NCBI RefSeq assembly: GCF_000003815.2
Contig: NC_049985.1
Span: 19,205,293 to 19,269,292 of the forward strand
DNA from: Branchiostoma floridae
Taxonomy: Eukaryota > Chordata > Leptocardii > Amphioxiformes > Branchiostomatidae
Direction: 5' to 3'
DNA: 64,000 nucleotides
In this document: piece by piece, positions 34,301 through 44,939 of the stretch
How the letters are laid out: the number at the start of each line of letters is the position of its first letter
How positions within the stretch are numbered: the stretch's first letter is position 1
The notes under the pieces: generated by a model
Told to the model about the DNA's origin: nothing
What the model saw: the letters and a program-made list of their open reading frames with translations, nothing else
Database searches by the model: none
Made by a program: the position numbers and the translations under genes

Positions 34301-37300
34301 GCTACATCCCCTTTGCTGAAAGAATCCTTCCTTCAGAATCTTCTCTCCCTCGGCCGTGGAGAAAATAATTCAAGGGATAACGACCAGTAGATGAAGATAA
34401 CATAGACATAGTTGTTGTTTACGTGTTATTTTCCGGCTTCTGATAGGTTGTTCATGATTGCTTTGATATTTTTTAGGTGGCTTCGAGTTGTTTTCGGTAT
34501 TTGTCGAGTTGTTTTCGGTTGTTTTCGGTATATTTCATGTTGTTTTCGGTTGTTTTCGGTTGTTTTCGGTTGTTTTCGGTATTTAGTGAGACCGCATACC
34601 GATACATATTTACTATTATTTGAATCAGGGTGAGATTTCTGCTGATGATTAGCAACCGTTAAATATTCTTGCTCTTTTTCTTTGGTACCGCTTTCTCTGT
34701 ATATGGTACATGGCTAGATGTGTAACTGAATGCTCTCATTTCAATACACGAACCTTTGGGCCAGTGGTCTTCTTCTTTTTAGCCTCTGTCACCTGTGACA
34801 CCGTAGGTGCCTTCAGCTTCTCTGCTTCCTCTACTGCTTCCTGAAAACATGATCTGGATTTTAGAATCCTTTTGAAATTCACCAAACATACCGATACATA
34901 TTTACTATTATTTGAATCAGGGTGAGATTTCTGCTGATGATTAGCAACCGTTAAATATTCTTGCTCTTTTTCTTTGGTACCGCTTTCTCTGTATATGGTA
35001 CATGGCTAGATGTGTAACTGAATGCTCTCATTTCAATACACGAACCTTTGGGCCAGTGGTCTTCTTCTTTTTAGCCTCTGTCACCTGTGACACCGTAGGT
35101 GCCTTCAGCTTCTCTGCTTCCTCTACTGCTTCCTGAAAACATGATCTGGATTTTAGAATCCTTTTGAAATTCACAAGGACTTTGGTCTTCAAAAAACATA
35201 CATATAAACTCATGTTTGGATCAGGGTGAGATTTCTGCTGAAGATCAGCAACAATGGTATCTAAGATGATAAGACTACTAGACATAAAAAAATTCCCAAC
35301 TAAGACGAGAAATTCTCGAAAGAAAACAACAACAAACAAGTACATTACATTGAGTACAAGTAAGAAAAATCTTTATTTTCTCTTTATCATTATTAAACAT
35401 GATAATTGTTTCAACAGTTTAAGGCCCGTTCATTATGCAATAAAAATCAATCGAAACGTCTCTGTTAGTCAAATATCTGACAGCAAACGGTTTGCATTTT
35501 GCCTTCCCGATGCAAACTTACCGAAAAATATGTTGGGGGGTGTCGCCCCCCCCAAAAATCAAACTGAAACCTTGTGTATTTTTTTGATGATGAAAATTTC
35601 ATTATATCAAGCTAGTCTAACGGCAAAATTTACGCCTGAAAACGCAAGAAATGACGTTTCAGAGAGTCCCGATTTAAAAATTTCGCCACCAGAGTTCCCT
35701 TGTGACGGCTCGCGTCTTCGGCCATGTCCGCGCAGGTCAATATGACAATGTTGCGGGAGCGTCGCTCTCAAAAACCAATACAAATTTTACTATCGTACTT
35801 AGCTTACTTTACAAGCAGAATGTGGCCCTCAACTGTAGGAAATGACGTTTCAGGCGGTCAAGATTTTCTCCGGACCTCCCTAGCGATGACTTGTGCCCGT
35901 CCGACGCTCACAACGACATGGTGAAAATTTGTTGAGGCGTGGGTCATCGCCCTCAAACATCTCTTTCTTTGACAAAAATGGCATTAGATTTAGCATAGTC
36001 CCTCAGCAAAATCTGTCCCTCAAAATACAGAAAATGGGGTTTCAGAGGGTGCAGATTTTAAAATTTCCCCAGGCCAGCCTTGCGACAGCTTGCACCTTCG
36101 GCACTCGAAATTGTGAATATATTTGGGGGGCATCGCCCTCGCTAAAACCACGTGTCTTTCTAACAGAATTTTCATCAAAGTTAGCTTAGTCTGGCAGCAA
36201 AATTTGTCCGTCAAAATGCAGGAAATGGCGTTTTAGAGGGTCAAGATTTCAAATTTTCCCGGGGGAGCATGCCCCCCAACCACCCTAGGAGGGTCGCGTT
36301 CTGCCGTTATTGTACCTCTGCACTAGATTATTGGTCTTTGATCGGAACTGTTGCAGAAGCCATCACAGTTCCTTCATGGCCTTGGAAATGCCTCTGAAAA
36401 CATTCTGGTTCCAATGTATGTTATGACACATACCCCAATCTGACCAGGAGGCAACCAAACAATATCCAAAGAATTTAATGATTAAAAGCGAGGCCAAAAT
36501 ACCCAAATGGCTGGTTTAAAACTCTACCTTTGCCCATGATGCCACCATCTATGAATGCAGGTGCCTGGATGTAATCCGAATCTACGCCACTTTTGCGTTC
36601 ATGATGACAATTTGCAATTCCAGATACATGTAACTAGAAACCGTGCGAGAAGTTTCCCAAAATTCGTAGCCCAAAACAAAGTGTTCATGGTGATAAATTT
36701 ATCCTTTTCAGTTTGCCAAGCAGAATCGTTTCATTTTTTGCATCATGGATGAGGCCTTATACTAGCTGTCACATGCATTTCAAATTTTCCATTGGCTGTA
36801 TATATAGCAAACCTTCTAGTCAGGAAATGTCCTTTATGCCCTGTTCCTAATACAAAGAGTGAAACAGTTCTATCTGTTCAACATTAGCTGAAACGGATAA
36901 ATTTATTACGTCCATTTCGGCTACGAAACATGTTTTTTATCCGGAACCGTCTTTTTTTATCAGTTGCATCCTTGTTGACTGGGGAACGGGCAGTCCTGAT
37001 ATCGAAGGGGGATGTGTCAAGAGATCCAGGAAATGTAGTAGCACAGAAATTTTCGTGTTGGTTTCATGTCACGGTTTTCATGTTGCAAGTTTACCACTGC
37101 AAACATTTTTTCCACAGCAGTATAAGTGTCGTCTCTTACTGCTGTGGAAAAAATGTTTGCAGTGGTACCATAGTCACAGTGCGTATAACTTCAGTGGGTC
37201 AGAGGTTACAATAACAAAAGTGGATGCCATTAAGATGTATGCCGGTACTTAGTGTTACATTACAAGTGTGCACAAATTGTTTAAAGATCACATTAGACTT

Positions 37301-40300
37301 ACAGTATTTACCTTCTTTTTTTTAGCCCTCTCCTTCTGTTTCAGCTCCATTTCAAACTGGAGTTGGAATTCACTAGCCACACTGTAGTCATCTGAAAAAT
37401 ATTCATTATAAAGATTTAGCAGCAGTTCACATGCAGTCAACCTGCCAGGTATACAGAATTAACAACATGATTAGCTTAGCTGCAGATACTGTCCATCCTA
37501 TGTCTGTTGGGATCAAACAGTGGTACCTGGGGTCACAAAACGGATTTGGTTGACATGTTTTGCATAGTAATATAGTTGATAAATTTCAGTGCCTGGGCAG
37601 CATGAAATCAATGCAATGTTTCAAGCTCCTAAAAAGATATCATTTTGGTCCAACTTTGTAATGTGAGTGCAGCTCTGGCAATTTCTTTTTGCTTGACATT
37701 TGTAACCGGTACAGATATTTTGTATGTCTACCAGTAAATCCATTGTTGCAAAATTTTGCAACTTGTTTGGTTGTCATGTGGTTTTCCTAAGAAATACAGG
37801 CCAGCTTTTGTGTTTGGTGAAACTTTTTAATTTCATCCATGTTCAAAGTTCACCTTTATCCAAGGTAATCTTTATTGTTTTTTTTTTTTTTTTCAATCAG
37901 GGTATTTAGGGATATGTATTCGACAGACATTGGTTTCAAACAGTAGTATTAATGCAATTTGAGACCATCGTTTGTCGACTTGATATTCACCGACTGGGAC
38001 AAAATGAATCAAACACTTCTGAGCCCAATTCCAAATAAACGTCCTGCTGCAGATTCCAACACTTCCAAGCCCAGTTCCAAACGTGCCGAGGCAGGATGTC
38101 CAACCATCGAGTCGGCTTTGGGCTCCCGAAACCAAGGCTCATTGTATAGTGGATGGTCCCTTATCTAATGGGTCAAGGGTTTTAATGATACGAAGTCTTT
38201 CCACCGAACGAATTTTAAAAAAAACGTGGTTTTATGTTCGTTAGGTGGAAAGACTGCGTATCATTTTGCTTCCTCGTCAAGCTGATGTAACCCTTGACCC
38301 ATTAGATAAGGTATGGATATTTCTTTATTGCAGTTAAAAATGTAAATAAATGAAGAAGGCTTAAATAAAGCTGCAATGTCTGTCATTTATATGTCTCTTT
38401 GGCACATGCACCACTGATAAGTTTAAGTAAAGCTTTCATTAAAATCTATCACTACATGCTAAGAAGAACGCTAAGCTCTCTAGAAATACAAATGTACCCT
38501 TTTTCTATTCAGGACAAGATCTTTTTTTTAAAGTAGCCTCGTACCCAGCCGTACGACAGTGCCGGAGTCCCTTCTGTCCTTTTTTATTTGTATGGTAAAA
38601 AAATCACTGTTCTTTTAGCTTGGTATCCAGGATACCAAGCTAAAAAACAGTGACTTTCTTTGTATCTTAGTGGACTTGTATTTTAACATTGAAATCAAAT
38701 CATATCAAAAAATTGAACCAGCCATGTTTCTACCGTTCCTTTTTCTCATAGTTGTCTTATTAAGTAACCAAAAAGCAAATATCAATATCACAATACGATC
38801 ACAACATGAAAGTGTGTCAGACTAACTCTACATAGTGCTGCAATCTGTTTCAATAGATGAGCCGAAATGGGAGCCCAAAGCCTAGTTCGACGGCTGGACA
38901 CCCTGCCTCGGCACGTTTGGAACCTAGCTTTTGACACAGCAAGATAAAATACAAAATAGAAAGCCCGATAAAAACGACTAAAGAAAATGTATAAAAAAAC
39001 AGCCGGAGCCTAACCTCTGCTTGCAGAGTATGGAAAACCCTGCCGCGGCACGTTTGGAACTGGGCCCGGAAGTGTTGGAATCTGCCGTATCACGTTTGGA
39101 AAACCCTGCCGTGGCACGTTTGGAACTGGGCTCTGAAGTGTTGGAATCAGCCGTGGCACGTTTGGAAAACCCTGCCGCGGGACGTTTGGAACTGGGCTCG
39201 GAAGTGTTGGAATCTGCCGCGGCACGTTTGGAAAACCCTGCCGCGGCATGTTTGGAACTGGGCTCGAGAAAGTATTGGAATCTGCCGCGCGCTGTTTGGA
39301 ACTGGGCTCGGAAGTGTTGGAATCTGCCGCGGAACGTTTGGAATTAGGCTCGAAACGAAAGTGTTTGAATCATTTTGTCCCAGTCGACCACGGTACATAG
39401 ACACCATTTTTACAAACAATGGATATGTAACCTGCTGATAAAGTTGCCCTAGATAATACTTCATTTGACAAAGTGAAATAGACTTTTAACTCAGCTTCTT
39501 GTCAAAGGTGAAATCAGGTGAAAATTAGGAATTTAGCCAAATAGTACACATGTTACCAAGTCAAATAGAATTCTGATTCAAATGTGATCTTGAAGTGAAG
39601 CTGTCAACACACAGGACACAAAATGGAACTCAGTATTGAGTTTTCATTATGGCAGCAAAAGCTCTGGCGTCAGCCAATCGGCCATGTAGCAAACCAAGCT
39701 GGCGCTCTAGGAAGAAGTTGCCCACTATGGAACGAACGAGATCACTAACTTTTCACACAAAAACATTTATCCTCAGAAAATTGGACCTTGGAATCTTGGA
39801 AATTATGAACGGACCTGTTGCAATACATTTGTATCATCATCATCATCAGTCACTGGGTTCTGCATCTATAGTCTCGAAAGTGCTATTAGCTGCATTCAGT
39901 TTAAAATTCCAGAATGTAGTTGTGTGCCAAGTGGCCGAAGCATCAGAGTATCTTATTTGTACCCTTTTGTTGCTGGATCAACCTGAGTTCGAATCCGAGG
40001 AGGTAGACTTTTTTCAGCTGTCCTTTTTTCCTTTTGAAACATTTATTATTTGATATAAGGGGATACAGTTACTTTTGTCTAGCGACTATACATGTAACAT
40101 CAAAACCCGCTTTTCGGACTTTTTGGTTCTGCATTTGTGGGCATGTTTTGGTAAAGAAACAGAGCTTGCTTGTGAATGTATATAACCACACTAAATCAGT
40201 GATGCGGCAAGAGTGAGGGGGGTGACAGGGGTGGATTTCGTAATCAAAAAGTTGCTACAATGAAAATTTAGCGGTCGACTTATCAAGTAACCATTGAAAC

Positions 40301-41549
40301 CGCTAGGAAACATTCTGCATTTTCACGAAAATGTTGCCTCTCTCGTTTGTCTGAGAAGTTGAATCAGAATTGTAATTTACACATTGAGTACTTTGACCAT
40401 GGCTAAAATTCGCAATATGCAACAAGCGGCCTGCTTTCAGAGACGACCACGTGACCCAATTTCACGACACAATACTCAAGCATTTATAGTCAAACCTGTA
40501 TTAGCAACCACCTTTGCATAGGGACCACCTGGCCATTGCGGTCACTGTTTTGCCAGCCCCTTGGATTTTTCCCATTGACCTAAGCATTACCTGTCCAACG
40601 CAGCTACAAGGTTTCCGGTCACATAGATACAGAAACACTGCCTACTGCTACCATACAGTAGCTGTATGTCACCATGCGCCGAGTTTGAAATCGTAGTTTA
40701 CGAGGATATTAAATTCCTGAGAGCCATTTTGGCGGTAACAGAAGGTACGTGTGCCTTGAACGTTAGAGCGATACTTCAAGTCTTTGTTGGTGAATCATTC
40801 AATTTACCAACATTCCAAACGGCAATTACGCAGAAGGGCAGCTATACCGGCTATACAGATACAGATATATAGTTATTACACAGTGTTGTGCTATACAGTC
40901 ATCATCATCATACTCACCACATTATTACAGTGCCATACAGTATATGTACATTATACAATTTAAAAGAATTATGATAATAATGATAACAGTCAACCTAAGT
41001 AGTGTAGCATATTTCTCACATATATATCTCCATCATCAAATGGTATAAAGGTTTGATAACAACAAACCTGATGTTGTGAGGAATAGAACTTCCCCCTTGT
41101 ACAGCTTGTCCTTTTCAGGATCTCTTACAGTGACGGTCCCCCCAACCTTGATCTCATTCTTCTCTGGCTCCACAACTTTGCTTGTCTCTACTAGGAGTCC
41201 TCTGCCGGGGCCCTCCTCTGGAAACCACACGAATAGCCTTTTTGGCTCTGGTGGTAAGAACAAAAAACTACAGTAAGTGTTTGCATTCAGGGACAATTTT
41301 TTAATGTAAGCCTCACTACCAATGAATAGTGTCAAAGTCAGGTTTGGTTGTTATACAGCTATGAAGTAATGAAGGATTTCTCATGATAAGCATCAGATTT
41401 AGCAAGTTCTCAAGTTCTTCAACCTCAAGTTCTGGAGGTCTGGAGTAACTATGAATATTTGAGAAAAGAGAAAAGATTACTGCAAGCATGCAAGTCAAGA
41501 ACGAAGAATAAAAAATTCAGGTCTCACCTCTCACTCGCTTTCCACGCAT
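28346..41549 (-). CDS. BEN-domain protein with lysine-rich exon array (12 exons, 597 aa, apparently complete)
   Basis: Likely nuclear DNA-binding or chromatin protein. Exons: 41549-41528, 41247-41068, 37391-37312, 35132-35046, 34840-34754, 33429-33343, 33137-33051, 32845-32759, 32114-32028, 30337-29708, 29190-28968, 28482-28346. They sum to 1794 nt, one open frame including the stop, and every junction has GT/AG and a matching phase. Start: MRGKRVRE splits across the first intron (G|AG). Residues about 8-68 (RLFVWFPEE...VGGTVTVRD...YKGEVLFLT) resemble the tudor-like N-terminal module of BEND5-type proteins. Then come [20 protein letters not shown], five 29-residue lysine-rich repeats, a 29-residue exon ([18 protein letters not shown]...), six QQNPEDTEG repeats and a P/S/T-rich linker. 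The C-terminal BEN domain is split over two exons ([48 protein letters not shown]). An inverted CCAAT at 41689-41693 lies about 140 bp upstream. Which exon copies are used in mRNA is unknown. Confidence 0.85.
29708..30337 (-). CDS. Large central exon of the BEN gene (210 codons)
   Basis: Listed separately because it holds the coding minisatellite and a low-complexity linker rich in P, S, T, H and Q. Acceptor CTTCAACAG, donor AAGG|GTAACT, phase 0 at both ends. No domain recognised in the linker; probably disordered. Confidence 0.8.
30166..30330 (-). repeat. Coding minisatellite, six 27-bp units (QQNPEDTEG)
   Basis: Six near-identical 27-bp units within the BEN gene exon encode the nonapeptide QQNPEDTEG; the outermost units read EDPEG and EDTEE. 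Copy number can change without breaking the frame, so length polymorphism is expected. Confidence 0.95.
30895..31103. mobile_element. Tc1/mariner-type MITE (209 bp, TA duplication)
   Basis: The ends CTGTAAATGC and GCATTTACAG are flanked by TA on both sides (30893-30894, 31104-31105). The interior repeats AACTTAAAACCACCGC twice. It lies in a BEN gene intron. Confidence 0.7.
31150..31750 (-). pseudogene. Harbinger-like 5' fragment with broken Myb/SANT-like frame
   Basis: The minus strand begins at an end reading GACCCCGTTCACATTCTG next to TAA/TTA (31751-31753). It then reads [16 protein letters not shown], a stop, and [20 protein letters not shown]...YRK. The pattern W...E...LL/KL...I..EL....R..KQCR.KVKNL...YRK is that of Myb/SANT-like (trihelix, MADF-related) DNA-binding domains carried by PIF/Harbinger elements. 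At least two stops break it, and the opposite end of the element was not found. Confidence 0.5.
32660..35250 (-). repeat. Tandem array of five 292-bp units each carrying one 87-nt BEN-gene exon
   Basis: The marker TTGGGCC of each exon lies at 32761, 33053, 33345, 34756 and 35048: spacings 292, 292, 1411, 292. The 1411 equals 292 plus a 1111-bp insertion plus an 8-bp target duplication. Flanking intron sequence is almost identical between units, which implies recent duplication. The 87-nt exons are in phase 0 and encode [EK]AV[EG]EAEK[LR]KAPTVSQV then [12 protein letters not shown]. The two copies at 32759 and 33051 share [10 protein letters not shown]; the other three share [11 protein letters not shown] partial sixth unit without exon may lie at 35222-35250. 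Confidence 0.9.
33484..34594. mobile_element. Non-autonomous hAT-like element (1111 bp) inside the exon array
   Basis: The ends read GGGTCTCACTAAATACC and (reverse complement of right end) CGGTCTCACTAAATACC, 16 of 17 identical. CATACCGA is duplicated on both sides (33476-33483, 34595-34602); other array units hold this site once, uninterrupted. The 8-bp duplication fits hAT. Subterminal repeats (GAAAACAACCGAAAACAACT, about 5 left and inverted copies right) look like transposase-binding sites. No transposase frame; the repetitive open frames here are artefacts of the subterminal repeats. Confidence 0.85.
35540..36310. repeat. Degenerate tandem repeat, about 170-190-bp units
   Basis: About four units share CAGGAAATGRCGTTTCAGAG, then GATTTCAAAATTTCCC and a CGCCCC/CTCGCG block. 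A related array is at 44940-45560. The open frames follow the unit and shift; not treated as genes. Confidence 0.7.
37093..37166. repeat. Perfect 30-bp inverted repeat hairpin (14-nt loop)
   Basis: The arms 37093-37122 (ACCACTGCAAAC...) and 37137-37166 are exact reverse complements. It lies in an intron of the BEN gene. It may be a tiny palindromic transposon remnant or a source of small RNA; nothing else supports a miRNA. Confidence 0.85.
37965..38115 (+). repeat. [14 protein letters not shown]-type repeat, inverse copy
   Basis: The plus strand encodes [20 protein letters not shown] and [13 protein letters not shown]. It is homologous, in opposite orientation, to the 66-bp array at 38855-39390. 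Possibly the start of a mobile-element protein; no family recognised. Confidence 0.5.
38159..38311. mobile_element. MITE/foldback (153 bp)
   Basis: The arms start CCTTATCTAATGGGTCAAGG and end with its exact complement. Inner blocks (AGTCTTTCCACC, GGTGGAAAGACT) are also inverted. BEN gene intron. Target duplication not clear. Confidence 0.8.
38604..38653. repeat. Near-perfect 24-bp hairpin
   Basis: TCACTGTTCTTTTAGCTTGG...ATCC faces GGATACCAAGCTAAAAAACA...GTGA with one mismatch and a 1-nt centre. Probably part of a larger decayed foldback starting TAGCCTCGTACCCAG at about 38535. Confidence 0.6.
38855..39390. repeat. 66-bp tandem array (about 4-5 units), open on both strands
   Basis: The unit is GGAACTGGGCTCGGAAGTGT...GCCGCGGCACGTTTGG. 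In one minus frame it encodes [21 protein letters not shown]-like 22-residue repeats; the plus frame gives [18 protein letters not shown]. The leading 38855-39010 part and the block to 39390 are homologous to 37965-38115 in inverse orientation. BEN gene intron. Confidence 0.7.
39400..41067. other. BEN gene intron 2, right part
   Basis: Includes a repeat-like stretch ATTAGCAACCACCTTTGCAT...GGGACCACCTGG at 40500-40560, probably a MITE fragment, and ATC trinucleotide runs near 39835 and 40905. No coding signal. Confidence 0.4.
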
Positions 41550-41699
41550 CACACAAAGTAGCAACCGTGAATCCAGAGAAAAAAAAAACAGTCTTCTCTG
41601 TAAGCCTTCAAAATCCAAGACTGAATTTCCCGCTCTTTTCACCAGAAGACCAAAGACAGTAATGCAGAGCACATGTGCTTGCAGTCAACCAATGGGAAG

Positions 41700-42920
41700 G
41701 AGCAGCTTCTGCTTGAGAATGACATCATTTAGTCATGGAAGACTACCATGTCTAATCATGCCTGGAAGGATGTCATTTGGGACCCAGTCCAAGCAGGTCT
41801 AGGCTCACATTTCCCTGAACTTTCTGTGACCTTGTTTTGTACTGATGTACATCTACATGCATGTACATTGGCCAGTTCTTTCTTCAACATGAGTGGTTAT
41901 GACTTGGCAGATTTACTTCACAGACTGACTTACATGCTGCAAAGCAAACCACTTATACTGTACATATAAGAAAGTTTGGCTATTCATTTACTATGACAAA
42001 GTTTTGACATGAAGATGTAGGAACATAGCATTAAATTAAGATTTTTTTTTTTAATTTTTATTTACTGACTTGGTGATCTTTTATAAGTGTACATGAAAGC
42101 AGTGAAACTCTCATATCCTGGCCAGTTGTGCTGGCTATTACATCTGTACTTTAAAGATTAGAATGATTAGGAAATTGAACACTCTGAGGTCAAAAAGTAT
42201 CCCTTGGTTCCTTCATGCAATTCAATCATTCTGCCTGGGTAAAAGATTTGGAACTAGCAGTATTAATTTTTTTTAAACAAATAGTTCCTAGTATGGTCTT
42301 ATTTCAACATAACACTTCCATGATAGCATACTTTTCAGAGGATTTCTAAATGGACCAGGCCTTGGAGACTTAAATTTTGATATCCCTCAAAATCCTTACA
42401 AGAAAATATGCTTGATTCATACAAATAGTGGGATGTCATTTTGATCAGGCATGGCGTAATTGAGTGGATGAAACAGGCAACCAGGAACCGTAAGCTACAT
42501 GATGTACGATGTAACTCTCGACTTATCCGCCCTTACAGTCTTTAGCGTATCTAAAAATCTAATTTCTATTACTTTTCTCAGTATCTGTATGGACTTGCAG
42601 TGTTTAAGGGACAGCTTAAGAAGATGACAGAATGTCTACTAATGACAGGAAGTTTATGTCATGCAAGGCAGAAAGTTTCCTTTTGGGTGAGCTCTAAAGC
42701 TGTATTTTCTTTCTCATTACCTTTAATATCCTAAGTTGCCCCATCCCAAAGACTTTGCTCTCATACCAGCCAATTTGAGGCCAAGCCCCAAGGGTCAACA
42801 CAGGTCGTTTGCAGTACTTCATGATTCTGAATGTTACTAAACTAAAAGTAACCTTCCTGCCTTTCTCATGCAAGTAACAACTCATTTGAACTAAGCTCTT
42901 GGGGGAGGCCTGAGTTACTC
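41700..42920. other. Region upstream of the BEN gene
   Basis: No exon or promoter motif beyond the CCAAT at 41689-41693. The small frames are unsupported. 43120-43637 and 43981-44939 are also empty. Confidence 0.4.
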
Positions 42921-42922
42921 TT

Positions 42923-43118
42923 CAAGCAGAGGTTAGGCTCAGGCTGTTTTTTAAACATTTTTTTAGTTGTCTTTATCAGAGGCTCTCTATCTAGTCTATC
43001 TTATATTGTATCTTGTATTGTTAGGTTTTTGCAATGCAAGATACAATACAAAATAGAAAGCCTGATAAAAACGACTAAAAAAGTTTAAAAAAACAGCTGG
43101 AGCCTAACCTCTGCTTGG
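42923..43118. mobile_element. Foldback MITE with AAGCAGAGGTTAGGCTC ends
   Basis: The arms CAAGCAGAGGTTAGGCTC and GAGCCTAACCTCTGCTTGG remain paired through TTATATTGTATCTTGTATTG in the centre. A half copy is at 38940-39025 (GCCTAACCTCTGCTTG). Confidence 0.75.
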
Positions 43119-43637
43119 GGAGTAGGCCTGAATGGGAGTGTTCTCAATGCTCATCATGTAAAACTGCATGGCAATGTCCTGGGCACAAACTACTGCAAGG
43201 AAACTTTGCGTGACCCCAGAAAAAGACCTGGTCATGATCAGGGGGTTGTCGGGGATCATATTATTACTGTATTTTCCTCTCTCCGTGTAACAATAGGGTA
43301 ATCAAGAGCCACCGAACTGACCATGGCAACAGCCTTCACCTTATGGTGTTAGTGGATAGCGGTATTCAGTTAAGTGTGATTCCCAGTTTTAAATCCAGGG
43401 GGCCAGGAAACATATTTCTAACCATTGTTTCAGTGATTCCCAAGACACAAACCCTGTGAGTAATTTAAGTTACATTCGCAGCTATAGATGTGCCACACAG
43501 GGATATCGAGCTTGGAGATTCGAAGGCGGAATGTTAAAAAAGAAAGGAAGAGTAGTTTAATTAACATTGGGGTTCAAGCGCAGCCAAACTGTACATGTGC
43601 TTGCCAGCAGCTCTGAGCTTTTGTTGTAGTGCCTGGT

Positions 43638-43980
43638 TAGGCCATACCAATTTAATTTCTTGGTTCACGGATTTTTTCATAAAAAATATGGAGCGAGAGG
43701 GCGAAATAAAAATAAAAATAGTAAAATGGTTGGGGTAAAGGTAACGGCTCATCCAAAACATAAACAAAAAAAGTTTTTAGCTTGAAAAAAGTACAAAAAC
43801 ACTATTATTGTACAGTAACAGCACCTGTACCCACACTTTAAGGAGCTTATAATATAAAGGCCAATTTGCTACACCAGAAAGTTGGTGAATGGTTTCAGTA
43901 ATGGTGAAAATTTGCTGAATGGTAATCTTTAATTTTATTTTTTTTTCCGTGAACCAAGAAATTAAATTGGTGTGGCATTA
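43638..43980. mobile_element. MITE (343 bp) with 33-bp ends
   Basis: The left end TAGGCCATACCAATTTAATT...TTCACGG and the right end, reverse complemented, TAATGCCACACCAATTTAAT...TTCACGG match at about 29 of 33 positions. No coding capacity. Confidence 0.75.
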
Positions 43981-44939
43981 AGTGTCATTGCAACTGGGTT
44001 TGTGTGCGGGCGGCCTGGGCTCCCTGCCCCCTCCCTGGGTTCCAGTCCCTGGCCAGGAACTGTTTCTACTTGCCTATTGAGTTGTTTTATCCCTACAGTA
44101 GGAATTTAGAAGTGTTCCCTGACAATTTAAGTCTATGCCTCCATTATGTAAAGTAAGTTTTTAACACCACTGCAGGCTTTGAAAAATTTTAATATACTTT
44201 ATGACAATTTTTTGCTTTAATAGTAGAATCATAGTGTAGGTAGTCCCTGCGTTCTCAGCACTTTCTCGAATAATATAAAACCATTTTCATAGTTTATAAC
44301 TTTATAACAGTTCAATAATAATATTCAATGTATTAGTATTACAAATGTTACTAAGTAGAAAAAAAAACTGTGAAGTGTCTTTGGAATCAGCCTCTATGAC
44401 AAATGGTGACTTAAAAGATAACACTTCAAGAGAAAGTTTACATTACAGGCCCTCTATAATCTGTGTAAAATATATCAGCCTGGGAAGTGACACTGCCACA
44501 GATATAAGGGGGATTATTCTGCCCCCCCTACCTGGGGATTCACTCAGCAACAGTTCCTGAGGCATGCAAAAACAATGAGCCTCTGTGCTATGGGAAGGGT
44601 TCCTGACCTGGTGACACAGGGAGTGTGCTGGACATTCCTGACCTGTGGCTGGGTCAGCTCAGGGGCCACACACATTCACCCATCTTCTTTAATGTAAAAA
44701 ACAAACAAACCTCTAGACATTGTCATTTTTAAGGGCCTGCATGCCTTTTTCCGTTATGCGTTATGAGCCATTTTAATTCACCGGTAATCGTTGCCAGACC
44801 ACTCTAATTCAATGGTATATTGGTATTGGTATATTATTCATGAAGCATTATTGGCAGTTTATCTTAGTATGTTAAGCGTTATTTGTTATCATCGCCAAGA
44901 AATTCTAATCAGATGCCGTCATACCCTCAAAGTCAAACA

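Noticed and set aside
32660-35250. Regularly spaced repeats resembling a CRISPR array
   Set aside because: Units are 292 bp, contain a coding exon and splice sites, and the genome is eukaryotic.
35254-36189. Frames of 65-163 codons
   Set aside because: They track degenerate tandem repeat units and shift frame between units.
39021-39347. 108-codon Ala/Glu/Leu-rich frame as a gene
   Set aside because: It is open only because the 66-bp repeat is divisible by three; the opposite strand is equally open.
42694-42885. Minus-strand frame as an upstream BEN exon
   Set aside because: The start codon and phase-1 donor at 41528-41549 fit the second exon exactly, so no further coding exon is needed.
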